The notes below the pieces were generated by a model, which saw nothing but the letters and a program-made list of their open reading frames with translations, searched no databases and had not been told where the DNA came from. This document shows positions 1 to 7,591 of a DNA stretch of 39,066 nt, one piece after another. The number at the start of each line of letters is the position of its first letter. Positions within the stretch are counted from its first letter, which is position 1. A program made the position numbers and the translations under genes. Origin of the DNA: Arthrobacter sp. Bi26 (GTDB lineage: Bacteria > Actinomycetota > Actinomycetes > Actinomycetales > Micrococcaceae); contig NZ_CAKKMF010000046.1 of the NCBI RefSeq assembly GCF_918697925.1, forward strand, positions 1 to 39,066, given 5' to 3'.

Positions 1-180
1 GTGCTGTGCATCAGCCAGAACAGTTCCGCGGCCCGCCCCTGGTTGCCCGGCTACTCGACCGAGTCGACCGGCCCGACGATCCTGCAGCACCTCACGAAGC
101 GGGGCCTGCTCGGCTACCTGCGGCCCCGCGTCACCACCCCCGCCCCCGCAACCATCATCACCACGCTAGGAGAAAAGCGC
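1..180 (+). CDS. 3' part of an upstream gene, in frame with the next gene
   Basis: The first 180 bases read open in the same frame as the following gene, with no stop between them. Third codon positions in this frame are almost all G or C, as in real genes of this window, while the other two frames look non-coding (one is full of Cys and Pro). The translated stretch ends in a Thr/Pro/Ala-rich linker-like segment. It is either the C-terminal part of a gene beginning before the window, or the front of a longer protein that also contains the next domain. I do not recognise the family. Confidence 0.4.
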
Positions 181-456
181 ATGGCTACCCTCGATAAAGA
201 CGACCTCGAAAAGATCGAAGGCTTCGCGATCGCCGAACGCAAAACGACCGTACTCGAAGTACGGGCGAACAGCGTCGCGACCGTCAACGCGATCGGCGAG
301 CTGATCGAAGACGCCGTCTACAAGCTGTCCGTCTTCACGCAGAAGACCGACAACCAGAACACCAACCGATCCATCGACGACTTCCGCGCCGAGCTGCGCG
401 CCGGGATCTCCGCGATCACCGCGCAGCATGCCACCGAAGAAGAGGGTGGCAAATGA
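181..456 (+). CDS. Small hypothetical protein next to the holin-like gene
   Basis: A 91-residue, mostly helical, charged protein with an acidic C-terminus. The start at 181 is chosen because an AGGAG site lies 8 bases before it. The frame is open upstream, so a longer form is possible. Its stop overlaps the start of the holin-like gene (ATGA), so the two are translationally coupled and probably belong to a lysis or late cassette. No signal peptide or membrane segment is visible. Function unknown; a lysis accessory role is inferred only from position. Confidence 0.7.
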   Translation: MATLDKDDLEKIEGFAIAERKTTVLEVRANSVATVNAIGELIEDAVYKLSVFTQKTDNQNTNRSIDDFRAELRAGISAITAQHATEEEGGK

Positions 457-803
457 TGGACGCGGCAACCCTGTCGACCCTGTCCGCGCTCGGCCCGGTC
501 GCGCTCTGGCTGATGGCCGTCGGCTTCTTCAGCCCGCTCGTCATTGCCGTCATTCAACAGGCCGCATGGTCGGCCCGGCGAAAGTCGGTTACCGCGTTCC
601 TGTTCTATCTCGTCGTCGCCGCCGTGACGGCCTGGCTGAACGGGATCTTCAGCGCCGTCGGCCTTGTCACCGCCGTGCTGGTCGTCTTCGTAGTCGCGGC
701 GAACGCTTACAAGGCGCTATGGAAACCGACCGGCGTCGCCCCCGCAATTGAAGCCGCCATCCTTCCCGGCAATGACGGCAAGCACGAAGCGGGCGCCGCC
801 TAA
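453..803 (+). CDS. Holin-like membrane protein
   Basis: A 116-residue protein with two to three hydrophobic segments (about residues 13-35, 48-63 and 66-85) separated by a short basic loop (RRKS), and a charged, acidic C-terminal tail. Size, topology and position in the late region fit a phage holin, which would permeabilise the cytoplasmic membrane so the endolysin can reach the wall. It starts at the 4-bp overlap with the preceding gene and a GAGGGTGG site precedes it. No family signature is diagnostic, so holin is an inference from topology and context. Confidence 0.65.
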   Translation: MMDAATLSTLSALGPVALWLMAVGFFSPLVIAVIQQAAWSARRKSVTAFLFYLVVAAVTAWLNGIFSAVGLVTAVLVVFVVAANAYKALWKPTGVAPAIEAAILPGNDGKHEAGAA

Positions 804-841
804 CTTTCCCATTCCGCCTGACCCTTCAGCCAACCACCCGC

Positions 842-872
842 GGCGTCCCCTTGGGGCGCCATTTTCATGCCC
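842..872 (+). terminator. Hairpin followed by TTTTCATGCCC before the tail fibre gene
   Basis: A short GC-rich hairpin (GGCG-CCCC against GGGGCGCC) is followed by a T tract and the sequence TTTTCATGCCC, then the ribosome site of the next gene. The CTTGGGGC/GCCCCAAG pair can form an alternative stem. The same hairpin plus TTTTCATGCCC arrangement recurs before 15707, 20164 and 38223. Confidence 0.55.
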
Positions 873-886
873 CAAGGAGACGCCAC

Positions 887-2749
887 ATGGCTATCGAAAC
901 AACCGCGCTCGGGTTCCAGAAACCGGACGGCAACGATCCGCTCCGCAACGGTGACAATGTCATTGCCGCCAACGCGCAAAAGGCGGAGGACCGGCACCAG
1001 GAAGACCGCGGACGCCTAAGCCTGATCGAGGCGAAGAACACGGAGCAGGACGCCGCCCTCGCGGACCTGCCTAACCAGTTTGTCCCGCTCTCCCGTGGCT
1101 CGCTGGCCAACGGCACAGACTTCAACACGCTCCTTGGCCCCCAGCACGTCGGCGCGTACAGCCTGCTAGGCGCCAACACGTACCCCAACGCCCCGGCGGG
1201 GCTCAGTGGCACCTGCGTCCTCGAAGTCCAGCGCGGCTCCGGGAACTCCCTGTCCGTGGTCCACCGGGTAACGTCCGGGACTGCCCTCTTATGGCGCGAA
1301 GCCGTTGACGCGGCAGCGGGCACCTGGTCCGCATGGGTGCAGGCCGAAACGAAAACCGATGCTGCCGCCAAGAACGCTGAGCAGGACGGGCGACTCGGGG
1401 CCATTGAGTCTGCCGCCCCAAGCGCCACCTTCTCCCAAGATGCCGTCTACTCGATCACGGACAAGGACGGACGCCGGTCATGGGTAGAGATCGGCGCGGA
1501 TGGGCGCCCCACAGCGCACTCGACTGGCATCCTAGCCGCATCCGTCGCTCCGGGCGTCGGGGCGCTCCTACCCGCGCTGCCTCAGCCTCTCCCCGAATCA
1601 TCTGGCCCTGTCTACGCAATCGTGGACTCCCTTGGCCGGCAGTCATGGATTCAGATCGGGCCTGACGGGCGACCGACAGCCCAGACACTTCTAATGCTCC
1701 AGGCAGCCGGACTGGGCGGGATGCTCAACGACGGGGCTGTGACAGAGGTCAAGCTGGCGCCCTCGCTCGCGCAACGGGTCCCACTCGCATCCAGCTACCG
1801 GGACGGAAAGATCCAAACCAACCGTGGACTTACCGTTCGGGACCGGGTGGGAAATGTCCTCCCCGCCGCTTCCGATGGGGCCGTGATCGCTTGCTGGGGA
1901 GACTCCCTCACTGAGGGCTGGCCCTATGCCGACGTGAACCCTGCAACGCAGTCATGGCCCGCCGTGCTGGACTCCCTCTACACCAACGGCACCACCTACA
2001 ACGGCGGCAAGGCTGGTCAGTCCGCGGACGAAATCGCGCTTCGACAGGGCGGTCTAGTGCTGATGGTCACCGTCTCAGGCGGATCGATCCCGGCATCCGG
2101 GGCCGTGACCGTCACAACCTCTCAGCTCATCGCATGGCGGCTTGATCGTTCATGGTCATGCGCCGTATCAATCGCAGGAGTTGACGGGACCCTCACCCGA
2201 ACCTCGGCAACGGACCTGACTTTCATCCGTACAGCCTCGGGAAGCGCGGTCGCCGCGGCAGGTAAGGTCCAGGTGATCTCCACGCCGGGGGAAACCTACA
2301 AGAGCAATGTCAGCGTCGTTTTCGCGGGTCGCAATGACATCGGCTATTCGTCCCCTGCCGGGAGCGAGGCCAACCGCGTGGTGGAGGCAACTGCTGCCAT
2401 GGTGGACCGATTGGCCGCCGCCAACCCCCGCTGCCTACTCGTGGGCACCACCACCACCACTGGGGAACTGTCCGGGTCCGCGGGATACAACACCGTCACG
2501 GCCATAAACGCGGCGTTGAAGAAGCTGTACCCGGAAAACTTCTACGACCTCCGGAACTACCTGGTGGCTCAGTGCATCTACGACCAGGGCATCACGCCGA
2601 CTGCTGACGACCTGGTGAAGATCGGGGCTGACACGCTCCCTCCGTCGATCATGGTCGCTGGCGACTCAACACACTACTCTGCCGGGACCGCCGCGAAAGT
2701 CGCCGCGAAAGTGTACGAACAACTCAACTCGAAAGGCTGGCTGCTGTGA
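887..2749 (+). CDS. Tail fibre / receptor-binding protein with SGNH hydrolase domain
   Basis: A 620-residue structural protein. The start at 887 has an AAGGAGA site. The N-terminal 80 residues are phage tail-like, with a short coiled coil. Two related units of about 30 residues begin near residues 187 and 242 (VYSITDKDGRRSW and VYAIVDSLGRQSW). The C-terminal half is an SGNH/GDSL esterase: GDS at 338-340 (nucleophile Ser340), a GRND block at 481-484, and the Asp593/His596 pair in DSTH. Enzymes of this fold remove acyl groups, so the fibre probably deacetylates a surface polysaccharide during adsorption. It overlaps the next tail gene. The window also encodes a second SGNH enzyme and an acyltransferase. 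Confidence 0.85.
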   Translation: MAIETTALGFQKPDGNDPLRNGDNVIAANAQKAEDRHQEDRGRLSLIEAKNTEQDAALADLPNQFVPLSRGSLANGTDFNTLLGPQHVGAYSLLGANTYPNAPAGLSGTCVLEVQRGSGNSLSVVHRVTSGTALLWREAVDAAAGTWSAWVQAETKTDAAAKNAEQDGRLGAIESAAPSATFSQDAVYSITDKDGRRSWVEIGADGRPTAHSTGILAASVAPGVGALLPALPQPLPESSGPVYAIVDSLGRQSWIQIGPDGRPTAQTLLMLQAAGLGGMLNDGAVTEVKLAPSLAQRVPLASSYRDGKIQTNRGLTVRDRVGNVLPAASDGAVIACWGDSLTEGWPYADVNPATQSWPAVLDSLYTNGTTYNGGKAGQSADEIALRQGGLVLMVTVSGGSIPASGAVTVTTSQLIAWRLDRSWSCAVSIAGVDGTLTRTSATDLTFIRTASGSAVAAAGKVQVISTPGETYKSNVSVVFAGRNDIGYSSPAGSEANRVVEATAAMVDRLAAANPRCLLVGTTTTTGELSGSAGYNTVTAINAALKKLYPENFYDLRNYLVAQCIYDQGITPTADDLVKIGADTLPPSIMVAGDSTHYSAGTAAKVAAKVYEQLNSKGWLL

Positions 2750-3684
2750 GCGGTTTGCGTCTGAATCTTGGTGTCGCCTTCACGGACACAACCTTGCCCA
2801 TCCTGCGTAATGATCCGATGCTCGCAGCCGGGTCCTTGGCGTTATACGAGTTGGGGCACCCCTTGAACCCGGTAGTAGGCGTCCCAGGGAGCGGGGCGGC
2901 TATTCCCAACGTCGCCGCGGTCGAAGCTGCAGCCCTAACTGGGGCAAGCACCGCGAACCTAGCTGGGCTGTTCGAGATGGCTGGCCTGACCGGCGCCAAG
3001 GGAAAGATCGAGCGGACTGGCAGGGGCGGACTTCATGCAATCGTCACCGCCACGGGCATCGTATCCGGAGAGTATGCCGGGATCCAGTTCCCCGCGTCGG
3101 TGATCCAGCACATCATCAGCAACCCCACGCACATCTATTTCGCGTCGTACTGGGGATTGACGACGCGCAAGGCGTCAGATGTGAACTCCTCGTACTCCTC
3201 GTACATGGCGATCTCGGCGAACGCCACAGCCAGCGCGACGGACTGCCTTTTCATCGCCAGCCGCAGCACGGCCAACTACCCCACGGACGCCCGCAGGTTG
3301 GGGTACTCGCGCAACCCGTCCGCGACCGTCCACTACACCGGGGACACGACGTACAACGCGCTTGCAACGCCCGTCCCTGTCCGCACCAACATCGCGGTCA
3401 ACGGGAATGGCGGTACCGTCGCCAAGACCGCGGCCGAAGTAGTCACCGCCAAGTACGGTAAGGCGTTCAGCGCCGGGCGGCGGGTGGAGATATTCCCGAC
3501 AGCATCGGGCAACGGCAACCCGTCTGAAATCCACTATCGCACGTACTTGGAAGACCTCACCATTAGTGGACGGACGTACGGGCAAGTCGATGCGCTCGAC
3601 AGTGCTCAGTTCACCAAAGAAGTTTTGACTTCCGGGGGCCGCTACTACGGCGACACTTACACGGCGCCGTCCACGATTCCCTAA
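2746..3684 (+). CDS. Phage tail fibre-like structural protein
   Basis: A 312-residue protein starting with GTG that overlaps the stop of the SGNH fibre gene, so the two are co-translated. It is rich in Thr, Ser, Gly, Asn and Ala, with a beta-rich look, no signal peptide and no membrane segment, as expected of a phage tail or host-recognition protein. The region from about residue 95 resembles a lectin-like or jelly-roll structural domain in composition only. It is the last gene of the rightward late operon before the convergent surface-modification genes. No catalytic motif is visible. Confidence 0.65.
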   Translation: MSGLRLNLGVAFTDTTLPILRNDPMLAAGSLALYELGHPLNPVVGVPGSGAAIPNVAAVEAAALTGASTANLAGLFEMAGLTGAKGKIERTGRGGLHAIVTATGIVSGEYAGIQFPASVIQHIISNPTHIYFASYWGLTTRKASDVNSSYSSYMAISANATASATDCLFIASRSTANYPTDARRLGYSRNPSATVHYTGDTTYNALATPVPVRTNIAVNGNGGTVAKTAAEVVTAKYGKAFSAGRRVEIFPTASGNGNPSEIHYRTYLEDLTISGRTYGQVDALDSAQFTKEVLTSGGRYYGDTYTAPSTIP

Positions 3685-3686
3685 CC

Positions 3687-4391
3687 CTAAGGTGCAATTC
3701 TGGCGGCGGCAGCCACGCGGGCAGCAAAGTCCGCGTGGCCTGCCGGCGTCAGGTGCAGCCGGTCAGGCAGGAAGTCCAGGTCCCACCCGAGCGCGGACAC
3801 GTACTGACGGTTATGCTTGGCTGCTGCCGCAGACAGGGCGCGGTCAACCCGGTCAAGGTTGTCGCGTGCCGGAGAATTCGTGGGCCCGACCATAACAACC
3901 GTCTTCACATCGGCAATCTGGTCGAGCAGCATCCCGGCGGCAAGTTCGATGTCCTTTTCGGGCGCTTCCCAGTCGTTGAGACCGCCCTGGATGATGAGAG
4001 TGTCCGGGTGCAGCCGCGAAACTTGCGCGATCCGCTCCCCGAACGACTGGTTGCCGCAGTAGCCCCGATTCACGTAGCCCGTCATTCCTACGCCCGCAAC
4101 GCTGGAGTCCCAGCCCTCGGCCTGACCGATTCGGTACGACCAGCCCTGTGTCCGATCCGTCAGCCCGTCACCGGCAGAGTAGGAGTCTCCGATGATGGCC
4201 ACTCGCGGGGAGCCGCTGGCAGTGTGGATCACCGGGCCATTCGCCTCAATGAACGAAGTGATCTTCTGGCAGTACTGCGCGTCCGCGACTTGCTCTTTGA
4301 TCGCCAGCCCAGCGGCCCCGGTCCCGCCCAGGATGACGACGGCAGCGACTGCGGACAGGGCGATACGTCGCCTGAAAGAAGATTTCCCCAT
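3687..4391 (-). CDS. Membrane-anchored SGNH/GDSL hydrolase
   Basis: A 234-residue protein with a basic N-terminus and one hydrophobic segment (about residues 9-30) acting as signal anchor, then an extracytoplasmic SGNH domain: GDSYSAG with Ser70, GGLND at 136-140, and Asp210/His213 in DRLHL. Such enzymes act on acyl groups of cell-surface glycans. It lies downstream of the acyltransferase with a 61-base gap. In many OafA-type enzymes the acyltransferase and SGNH domains form one polypeptide, so this may be a split version. A TAGACT box six bases before the ATG suggests its own leaderless transcript. It is convergent with the tail genes, with only 2 bases between. Confidence 0.85.
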   Translation of the reverse strand: MGKSSFRRRIALSAVAAVVILGGTGAAGLAIKEQVADAQYCQKITSFIEANGPVIHTASGSPRVAIIGDSYSAGDGLTDRTQGWSYRIGQAEGWDSSVAGVGMTGYVNRGYCGNQSFGERIAQVSRLHPDTLIIQGGLNDWEAPEKDIELAAGMLLDQIADVKTVVMVGPTNSPARDNLDRVDRALSAAAAKHNRQYVSALGWDLDFLPDRLHLTPAGHADFAARVAAAARIAP

Positions 4392-4397
4392 GCCCAG

Positions 4398-4403
4398 AGT
4401 CTA
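4398..4403 (-). promoter_or_regulatory. -10 box of a leaderless promoter for the SGNH hydrolase
   Basis: TAGACT on the minus strand ends exactly 6 bases before the ATG at 4391, and there is no Shine-Dalgarno sequence. This spacing puts the transcription start at or next to the start codon. No clear -35 hexamer is seen. Confidence 0.5.
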
Positions 4404-4452
4404 GGGCAAGGAAAGACCGGGCGTTGCGCAGCCAACTCCGCCGCTACTTCAA

Positions 4453-5529
4453 TCATGAGACGCGAGAGCTCCGAGCATCGAACAAACCGCGAACTCGCTG
4501 CATCGGTTTTTCTACAAGCAACCAACTGGCGCTGGCCGCGAGGATCGTGAGCACAATAGACGCCAGTCCTCCAAGAAACGGGAGGGGAGGTGTGCCCATC
4601 CAATGACTGATCGGATAGTTCCACAAGTACGCAGCGTAGGATATCCCGCCTAGTCTGACGAGAGGCCGCGCCAGGGCCGGGCCAACCCCCCGGGTGTCGC
4701 CAAAACTTATGATCAGGACAACTGTGCCCAGGGCAACTAACGGACCAATCAATAGATAAGTTGCCGGCCACGACTTCATCTCAGGCATGAGAGATACGGC
4801 CACCAAGCCGGCTGGCGCTAGTACCTGCAGTATCCGCCAAGCTCGCATATGGATGTCTCTATGGCTGACTAGCTGACGCCGGCCGAACCATGCGGCGGCG
4901 CCAATAACCATGGCTACGCACCATGACGTAGGCAGGTTATATACCCGGTCGATCTGGTCCCCCGCGATGGCGATAGTTGCAGCACAAAGCGCTGTCACAA
5001 CTACGGCAGAGGCAACCAATGCAGCCTTTGCGGACCGGTATCTGATGGCTACCGCGATGATGATCGGCCAAACCAAGTAGAACTGCTCTTCAGTTGCAAG
5101 GGTCCAAAGGTGGCCTAGAGTGTCGCTGCCATGATCTAACCCCGGCACGTTGGACGTGTAGGTCAAGCTGACAAGCACAGTCCGAACAAGCTCGCTCCTG
5201 GCCCCTGTCAAGTCCCATAGACCTTCGATGAGGCAAAAGCCCGCCAGCATGAAGACAAGAGCTGGCACCAGTCGTATCGCCCTGTGCGCATAGAAGCGAC
5301 CGTAGAGGACTTTTCCGTGCCTCACGATATCGCGCTCCAGGACTCCAGTGATGAGGTAGCCGCTCAAGGCAAAAAACATCACCACACCCACGATTCCAGC
5401 ACCGCCGAATACGTCAGACCAGGCGTGGCGCAGTAGCACCAGCAGAACTGCGAATCCGCGGATGGCATCTAGTGCATACAGACGCCCGGTTGTTGTCGGC
5501 GAAGCGGTAGTAACGGGTGCAACCGTCAT
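4453..5529 (-). CDS. Acyltransferase 3 family membrane protein (OafA-like)
   Basis: A 358-residue polytopic membrane protein with about ten hydrophobic segments. The acyltransferase-3 hallmarks are present: LDAIRG followed by LLRH with the conserved His35, FFALSGYLIT, FYAHRAIRL and LWTLATEEQFYLVWP. The family moves acyl groups, usually acetyl, across the membrane onto surface polysaccharide, lipid or peptidoglycan. It lacks the fused C-terminal SGNH domain, which may be supplied by the adjacent gene. The ATG at 5529 is preferred over an upstream TTG because GGGGGA lies just before it. As a gene on the opposite strand in a tail/integrase gap, it is a likely lysogenic conversion gene that alters the phage receptor or serotype. 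Confidence 0.9.
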   Translation of the reverse strand: MTVAPVTTASPTTTGRLYALDAIRGFAVLLVLLRHAWSDVFGGAGIVGVVMFFALSGYLITGVLERDIVRHGKVLYGRFYAHRAIRLVPALVFMLAGFCLIEGLWDLTGARSELVRTVLVSLTYTSNVPGLDHGSDTLGHLWTLATEEQFYLVWPIIIAVAIRYRSAKAALVASAVVVTALCAATIAIAGDQIDRVYNLPTSWCVAMVIGAAAWFGRRQLVSHRDIHMRAWRILQVLAPAGLVAVSLMPEMKSWPATYLLIGPLVALGTVVLIISFGDTRGVGPALARPLVRLGGISYAAYLWNYPISHWMGTPPLPFLGGLASIVLTILAASASWLLVEKPMQRVRGLFDARSSRVS

Positions 5530-5620
5530 GATTCCCCCCAGCAAGAGAGCGGCCCCAGCGGCCGCACGCTAGGGACAATCCTAGGTCCCGATAAGACCGG
5601 TTAAGTGCCCCAACTGAAAT
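5530..5620. other. Upstream region of the acyltransferase gene
   Basis: No gene is seen here. The minus strand must carry the promoter of the acyltransferase operon; a TAGGAT hexamer read on the minus strand near 5578-5583 is a weak -10 candidate. GC-rich inverted sequence (GCGGCCGC) lies close to the gene start. Confidence 0.3.
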
Positions 5621-5658
5621 GCCCCCATCTTCCTCCGGGGAGGGTGGGGGCTTTTCTT
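5621..5658 (+). terminator. Intrinsic terminator
   Basis: GCCCCCATC pairs with GGTGGGGGC (nine pairs, one G-T) and is followed by TTTTCTT. It is oriented to stop rightward transcription. No rightward gene lies directly upstream, so it may protect the region against late read-through or act on antisense transcription of the acyltransferase gene. Confidence 0.6.
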
Positions 5659-5717
5659 GCGTTACGGCTGCAGCCCGCCCCCGACAATGGTTGCCCCGGG
5701 CCACATCCTTCAAACCA

Positions 5718-5729
5718 TCGTACGTACGA
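5718..5729. repeat. 12-bp perfect palindrome
   Basis: TCGTACGTACGA is a perfect palindrome 20 bases upstream of the -35 box at 5750. It is a possible operator; no other copy was noticed in the window. Confidence 0.3.
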
Positions 5730-5749
5730 CATCGTCAGGCGACAACGCT

Positions 5750-5778
5750 TTGACTTGCAATGTTCCGGTGCATATGTT
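5750..5778 (+). promoter_or_regulatory. Sigma-70-type promoter
   Basis: TTGACT (5750-5755) and TATGTT (5773-5778) are separated by exactly 17 bases, in a locally AT-rich patch. Transcription would begin near 5785, directly before two strong hairpins. It could drive a small RNA or the gene at 5891. Confidence 0.55.
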
Positions 5779-5784
5779 TATAAA

Positions 5785-5868
5785 GTTCCGCCGCACCCCC
5801 AATAGCGGCGGAGCCAACGAACGCCCCCGCACCCATGGCCTCCCCCAGGCCGGGCGCGGGGGTGTTCT
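5785..5868 (+). ncRNA. Candidate small RNA with two hairpins
   Basis: Downstream of the promoter at 5750, TCCGCCGC (5787-5794) pairs with GCGGCGGA (5805-5812). A second longer stem, ACGCCCCCGC (5821-5830) with GCGGGGGTGT (5856-5865), contains an inner GGCCT/AGGCC pair and is followed by TTCT. The whole would be an RNA of about 85 nt ending in a weak terminator. No credible reading frame lies within it. It may instead be an attenuated leader for the next gene. Confidence 0.35.
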
Positions 5869-5878
5869 GCGTCCCGGC

Positions 5879-5884
5879 TACCAT
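5879..5884 (+). promoter_or_regulatory. -10 box of a leaderless promoter (gene at 5891)
   Basis: TACCAT lies exactly six bases before the ATG at 5891. No Shine-Dalgarno sequence is present. Confidence 0.45.
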
Positions 5885-5890
5885 TGCGCC

Positions 5891-6247
5891 ATGGCATCGT
5901 TCACTCTCGACGGGGAAACCTACGAGTACCTCCGGCCGGACCCTGGGCACCCACCGGAGGAGGCCCGGTCGTGGGAGTACGGGAACTACCCGAAAGTCAT
6001 GGCCACGGTCCCGCTGGCCGGCGGCAGCACCGTGGACGTCTACGCCGTCGCCGAACGCTGGAACCCTTCCTACATCCTCGTCGCCTGGGCAGACGACGGC
6101 GACCACAAGCACTGGGCATGGATCCCCGCCGGGAACGTCCGCCGCGTCACCGACTCCGAATGGGACATCGAAGACTACCGCCGCTGCCCGGAAAACTTAC
6201 GCTCCATCAGGTGGGGCAGCAGGCTCCCCGGGTTCCTACCAGCCTGA
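5891..6247 (+). CDS. Hypothetical protein, 118 residues
   Basis: A soluble, Trp- and Pro-rich protein with a beta-like pattern and no signal peptide or membrane segment. The frame is open further upstream, but the ATG at 5891 is chosen because coding bias begins there and a TACCAT -10 box is placed for a leaderless transcript. It stands alone between the surface-modification genes and the integrase region, which suggests an independently expressed cargo gene. No family recognised. Confidence 0.65.
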   Translation: MASFTLDGETYEYLRPDPGHPPEEARSWEYGNYPKVMATVPLAGGSTVDVYAVAERWNPSYILVAWADDGDHKHWAWIPAGNVRRVTDSEWDIEDYRRCPENLRSIRWGSRLPGFLPA

Positions 6248-6340
6248 CATTGCGGGGGCTAGCCACTGATTCCACAACGTGGGCAGAGCCACATTTTCAG
6301 AGTTCGTGGTTACTCGGTGGGCGGGTTACTCTTTTCCACT

Positions 6341-6538
6341 ATGGGGAAAAAACATGCAACGTGTCCGGAGTGCAGGCACCAGAACCCAATGATCGAGACA
6401 TCGCGAGGGTCCGGCTCGCACACGGGTTTCGTCAAAGCACGCACCATTACCTACATTTGCCGGGACTCCGCCTGCGGTTGGAGAAGCAACGGCTACCAAG
6501 AAGGCTATGACGGCGTGCGGTGGCATGAGCATGCGTAG
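6341..6538 (+). CDS. Small zinc-ribbon protein
   Basis: A 65-residue protein with two Cys pairs, CPEC near residue 8 and CRDSAC near residue 40, which probably bind one zinc ion. Zinc ribbons of this kind usually contact nucleic acid or protein partners. A GTG at 6317 is an alternative start. The ATG at 6341 is preferred because TACTCT lies eight bases before it and the upstream residues look like promoter sequence read as protein. Function unknown. Confidence 0.6.
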   Translation: MGKKHATCPECRHQNPMIETSRGSGSHTGFVKARTITYICRDSACGWRSNGYQEGYDGVRWHEHA

Positions 6539-6587
6539 CTTCTGACGCGCCGGCCGATCGCCTCGAACACCACCACTGTCCGGCCCG

Positions 6588-6869
6588 TTACTGGCGCCAG
6601 TCCGGCTGGTAGTCGGGGTGGTCCATGTACGGCTCGGCGATGATGAACAGGAACTTCTCCATGTAGTCCTGGTCCCCCGCTGGTTCGTAGTCCCAGTCGA
6701 TGCGGTTGAAGTGAGCGATGATTTTTCGCTTCACGGCGCACTCGAGCAGGATCCGAGTGGCGATAATGTTCGCCCAGCTCTCGGGGCAGGGTTCGCGCTC
6801 CAAGGAATCCAGAGACTCAGCCTCGTCCTCGGACAGCCGCGCTTCCAGAAACTCGATGATGTCCGCCAT
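6588..6869 (-). CDS. DUF6221 family protein
   Basis: A 93-residue acidic protein: an N-terminal helix (DIIEFLEARLSEDE), a central helix with VKRKIIAHF, and a C-terminal AEPYMDHPDYQPDW. This matches the DUF6221 proteins common in actinobacteria and their phages, which are of normal length here. No function is known. It is the last gene of the leftward integrase-side group and is separated by 38 bases from the HTH gene. Confidence 0.8.
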   Translation of the reverse strand: MADIIEFLEARLSEDEAESLDSLEREPCPESWANIIATRILLECAVKRKIIAHFNRIDWDYEPAGDQDYMEKFLFIIAEPYMDHPDYQPDWRQ

Positions 6870-6907
6870 GCGCCCATACTGCCATCAGCCGAGCGCGTCC
6901 GCAGCCA

Positions 6908-7132
6908 TCAGGCGAACGGGTCAGGCTCGTCATCGTCGGACCAATCGGGCGGCGGCGGCGGATTCCTGATCTTGTCGATCAGGGCTTCGACGTCGTCCGA
7001 CGTGAGCATCACCCGCCGGCCTACGCGCGTAAATGTCCGGTACTGGCGTGCCAGCCGCCGGACGGTGGCCTCCTGCAGCCCGAGCTCCTCAGCGACGACA
7101 GAGGGCGTCTTGAAGTAGGTCATGCCATCCAT
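6908..7132 (-). CDS. Helix-turn-helix DNA-binding protein (excisionase/MerR-like fold)
   Basis: A 74-residue protein with the small winged helix pattern of HTH_17/excisionase-type domains: TPSVVAEELGLQEATVRRLARQY followed by the VGRRVMLTSDDVEALI wing. It ends in a Pro/Asp-rich tail. It lies two genes downstream of the integrase region on the same strand, so it may be the recombination directionality factor. The protein at 11273 is a second candidate. ATG codons at 7132 and 7123 are both possible starts. Confidence 0.75.
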   Translation of the reverse strand: MDGMTYFKTPSVVAEELGLQEATVRRLARQYRTFTRVGRRVMLTSDDVEALIDKIRNPPPPPDWSDDDEPDPFA

Positions 7133-7183
7133 CTTGCGTGATGGGACTTAAACCAGAATGAGTCGTGCGCTGCGACCGCTCGG

Positions 7184-7591
7184 TCACTCTTTCTTCGCAG
7201 CGTCGTTCGGGTAGAGATAGACGGCGATGATCTTGAGGATTCCGAGCAGCTCGACGACTACCGCTGTCATCCAGGTTATGAGCACCACCGGGTCTGTATC
7301 CGCGCCGGCGAGAATGACATACAGCCCAACTCCCGCGGTGCTCGCAAGGATCACAAAGCTTGCCAGGGATGACGCTACCCAGAAGAACTTGGACCTCAGG
7401 TTCGACTGCTGATTGAGACGCTCCAACTCAGCCACATAGAGTTGGCGGTCATATTCCTCCACGGATGAAGGCCCATCGGTATCGGGCTGGCCCGTAACGA
7501 GGTCAACGGAGTCAACCTCACGCGCAACGTCAGCGAGTAGGTTCTCAACCGTTTCGCTGTCAAAGTTCGTCGTGCCTACGTCAGACGCCAA
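7184..7591 (-). CDS. Two-transmembrane protein coupled to an ImmA-type protease
   Basis: A 135-residue protein with a soluble acidic N-terminal half and two hydrophobic segments (about residues 72-95 and 103-126), ending in a charged KKE tail. The pattern resembles bacterial membrane domains often paired with signalling or proteolytic partners, but I cannot name a family firmly. The TTG start at 7591 lies inside the end of the protease gene with an AGAGGG site before it, so the two are translationally coupled. The pair may form a membrane-linked sensing or exclusion module. Confidence 0.65.
   Translation of the reverse strand: MASDVGTTNFDSETVENLLADVAREVDSVDLVTGQPDTDGPSSVEEYDRQLYVAELERLNQQSNLRSKFFWVASSLASFVILASTAGVGLYVILAGADTDPVVLITWMTAVVVELLGILKIIAVYLYPNDAAKKE

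Noticed and set aside
3735..4550. 271-codon frame opposite the SGNH hydrolase
   Set aside because: Antisense shadow; the minus strand has signal anchor, SGNH motifs and proper codon bias.
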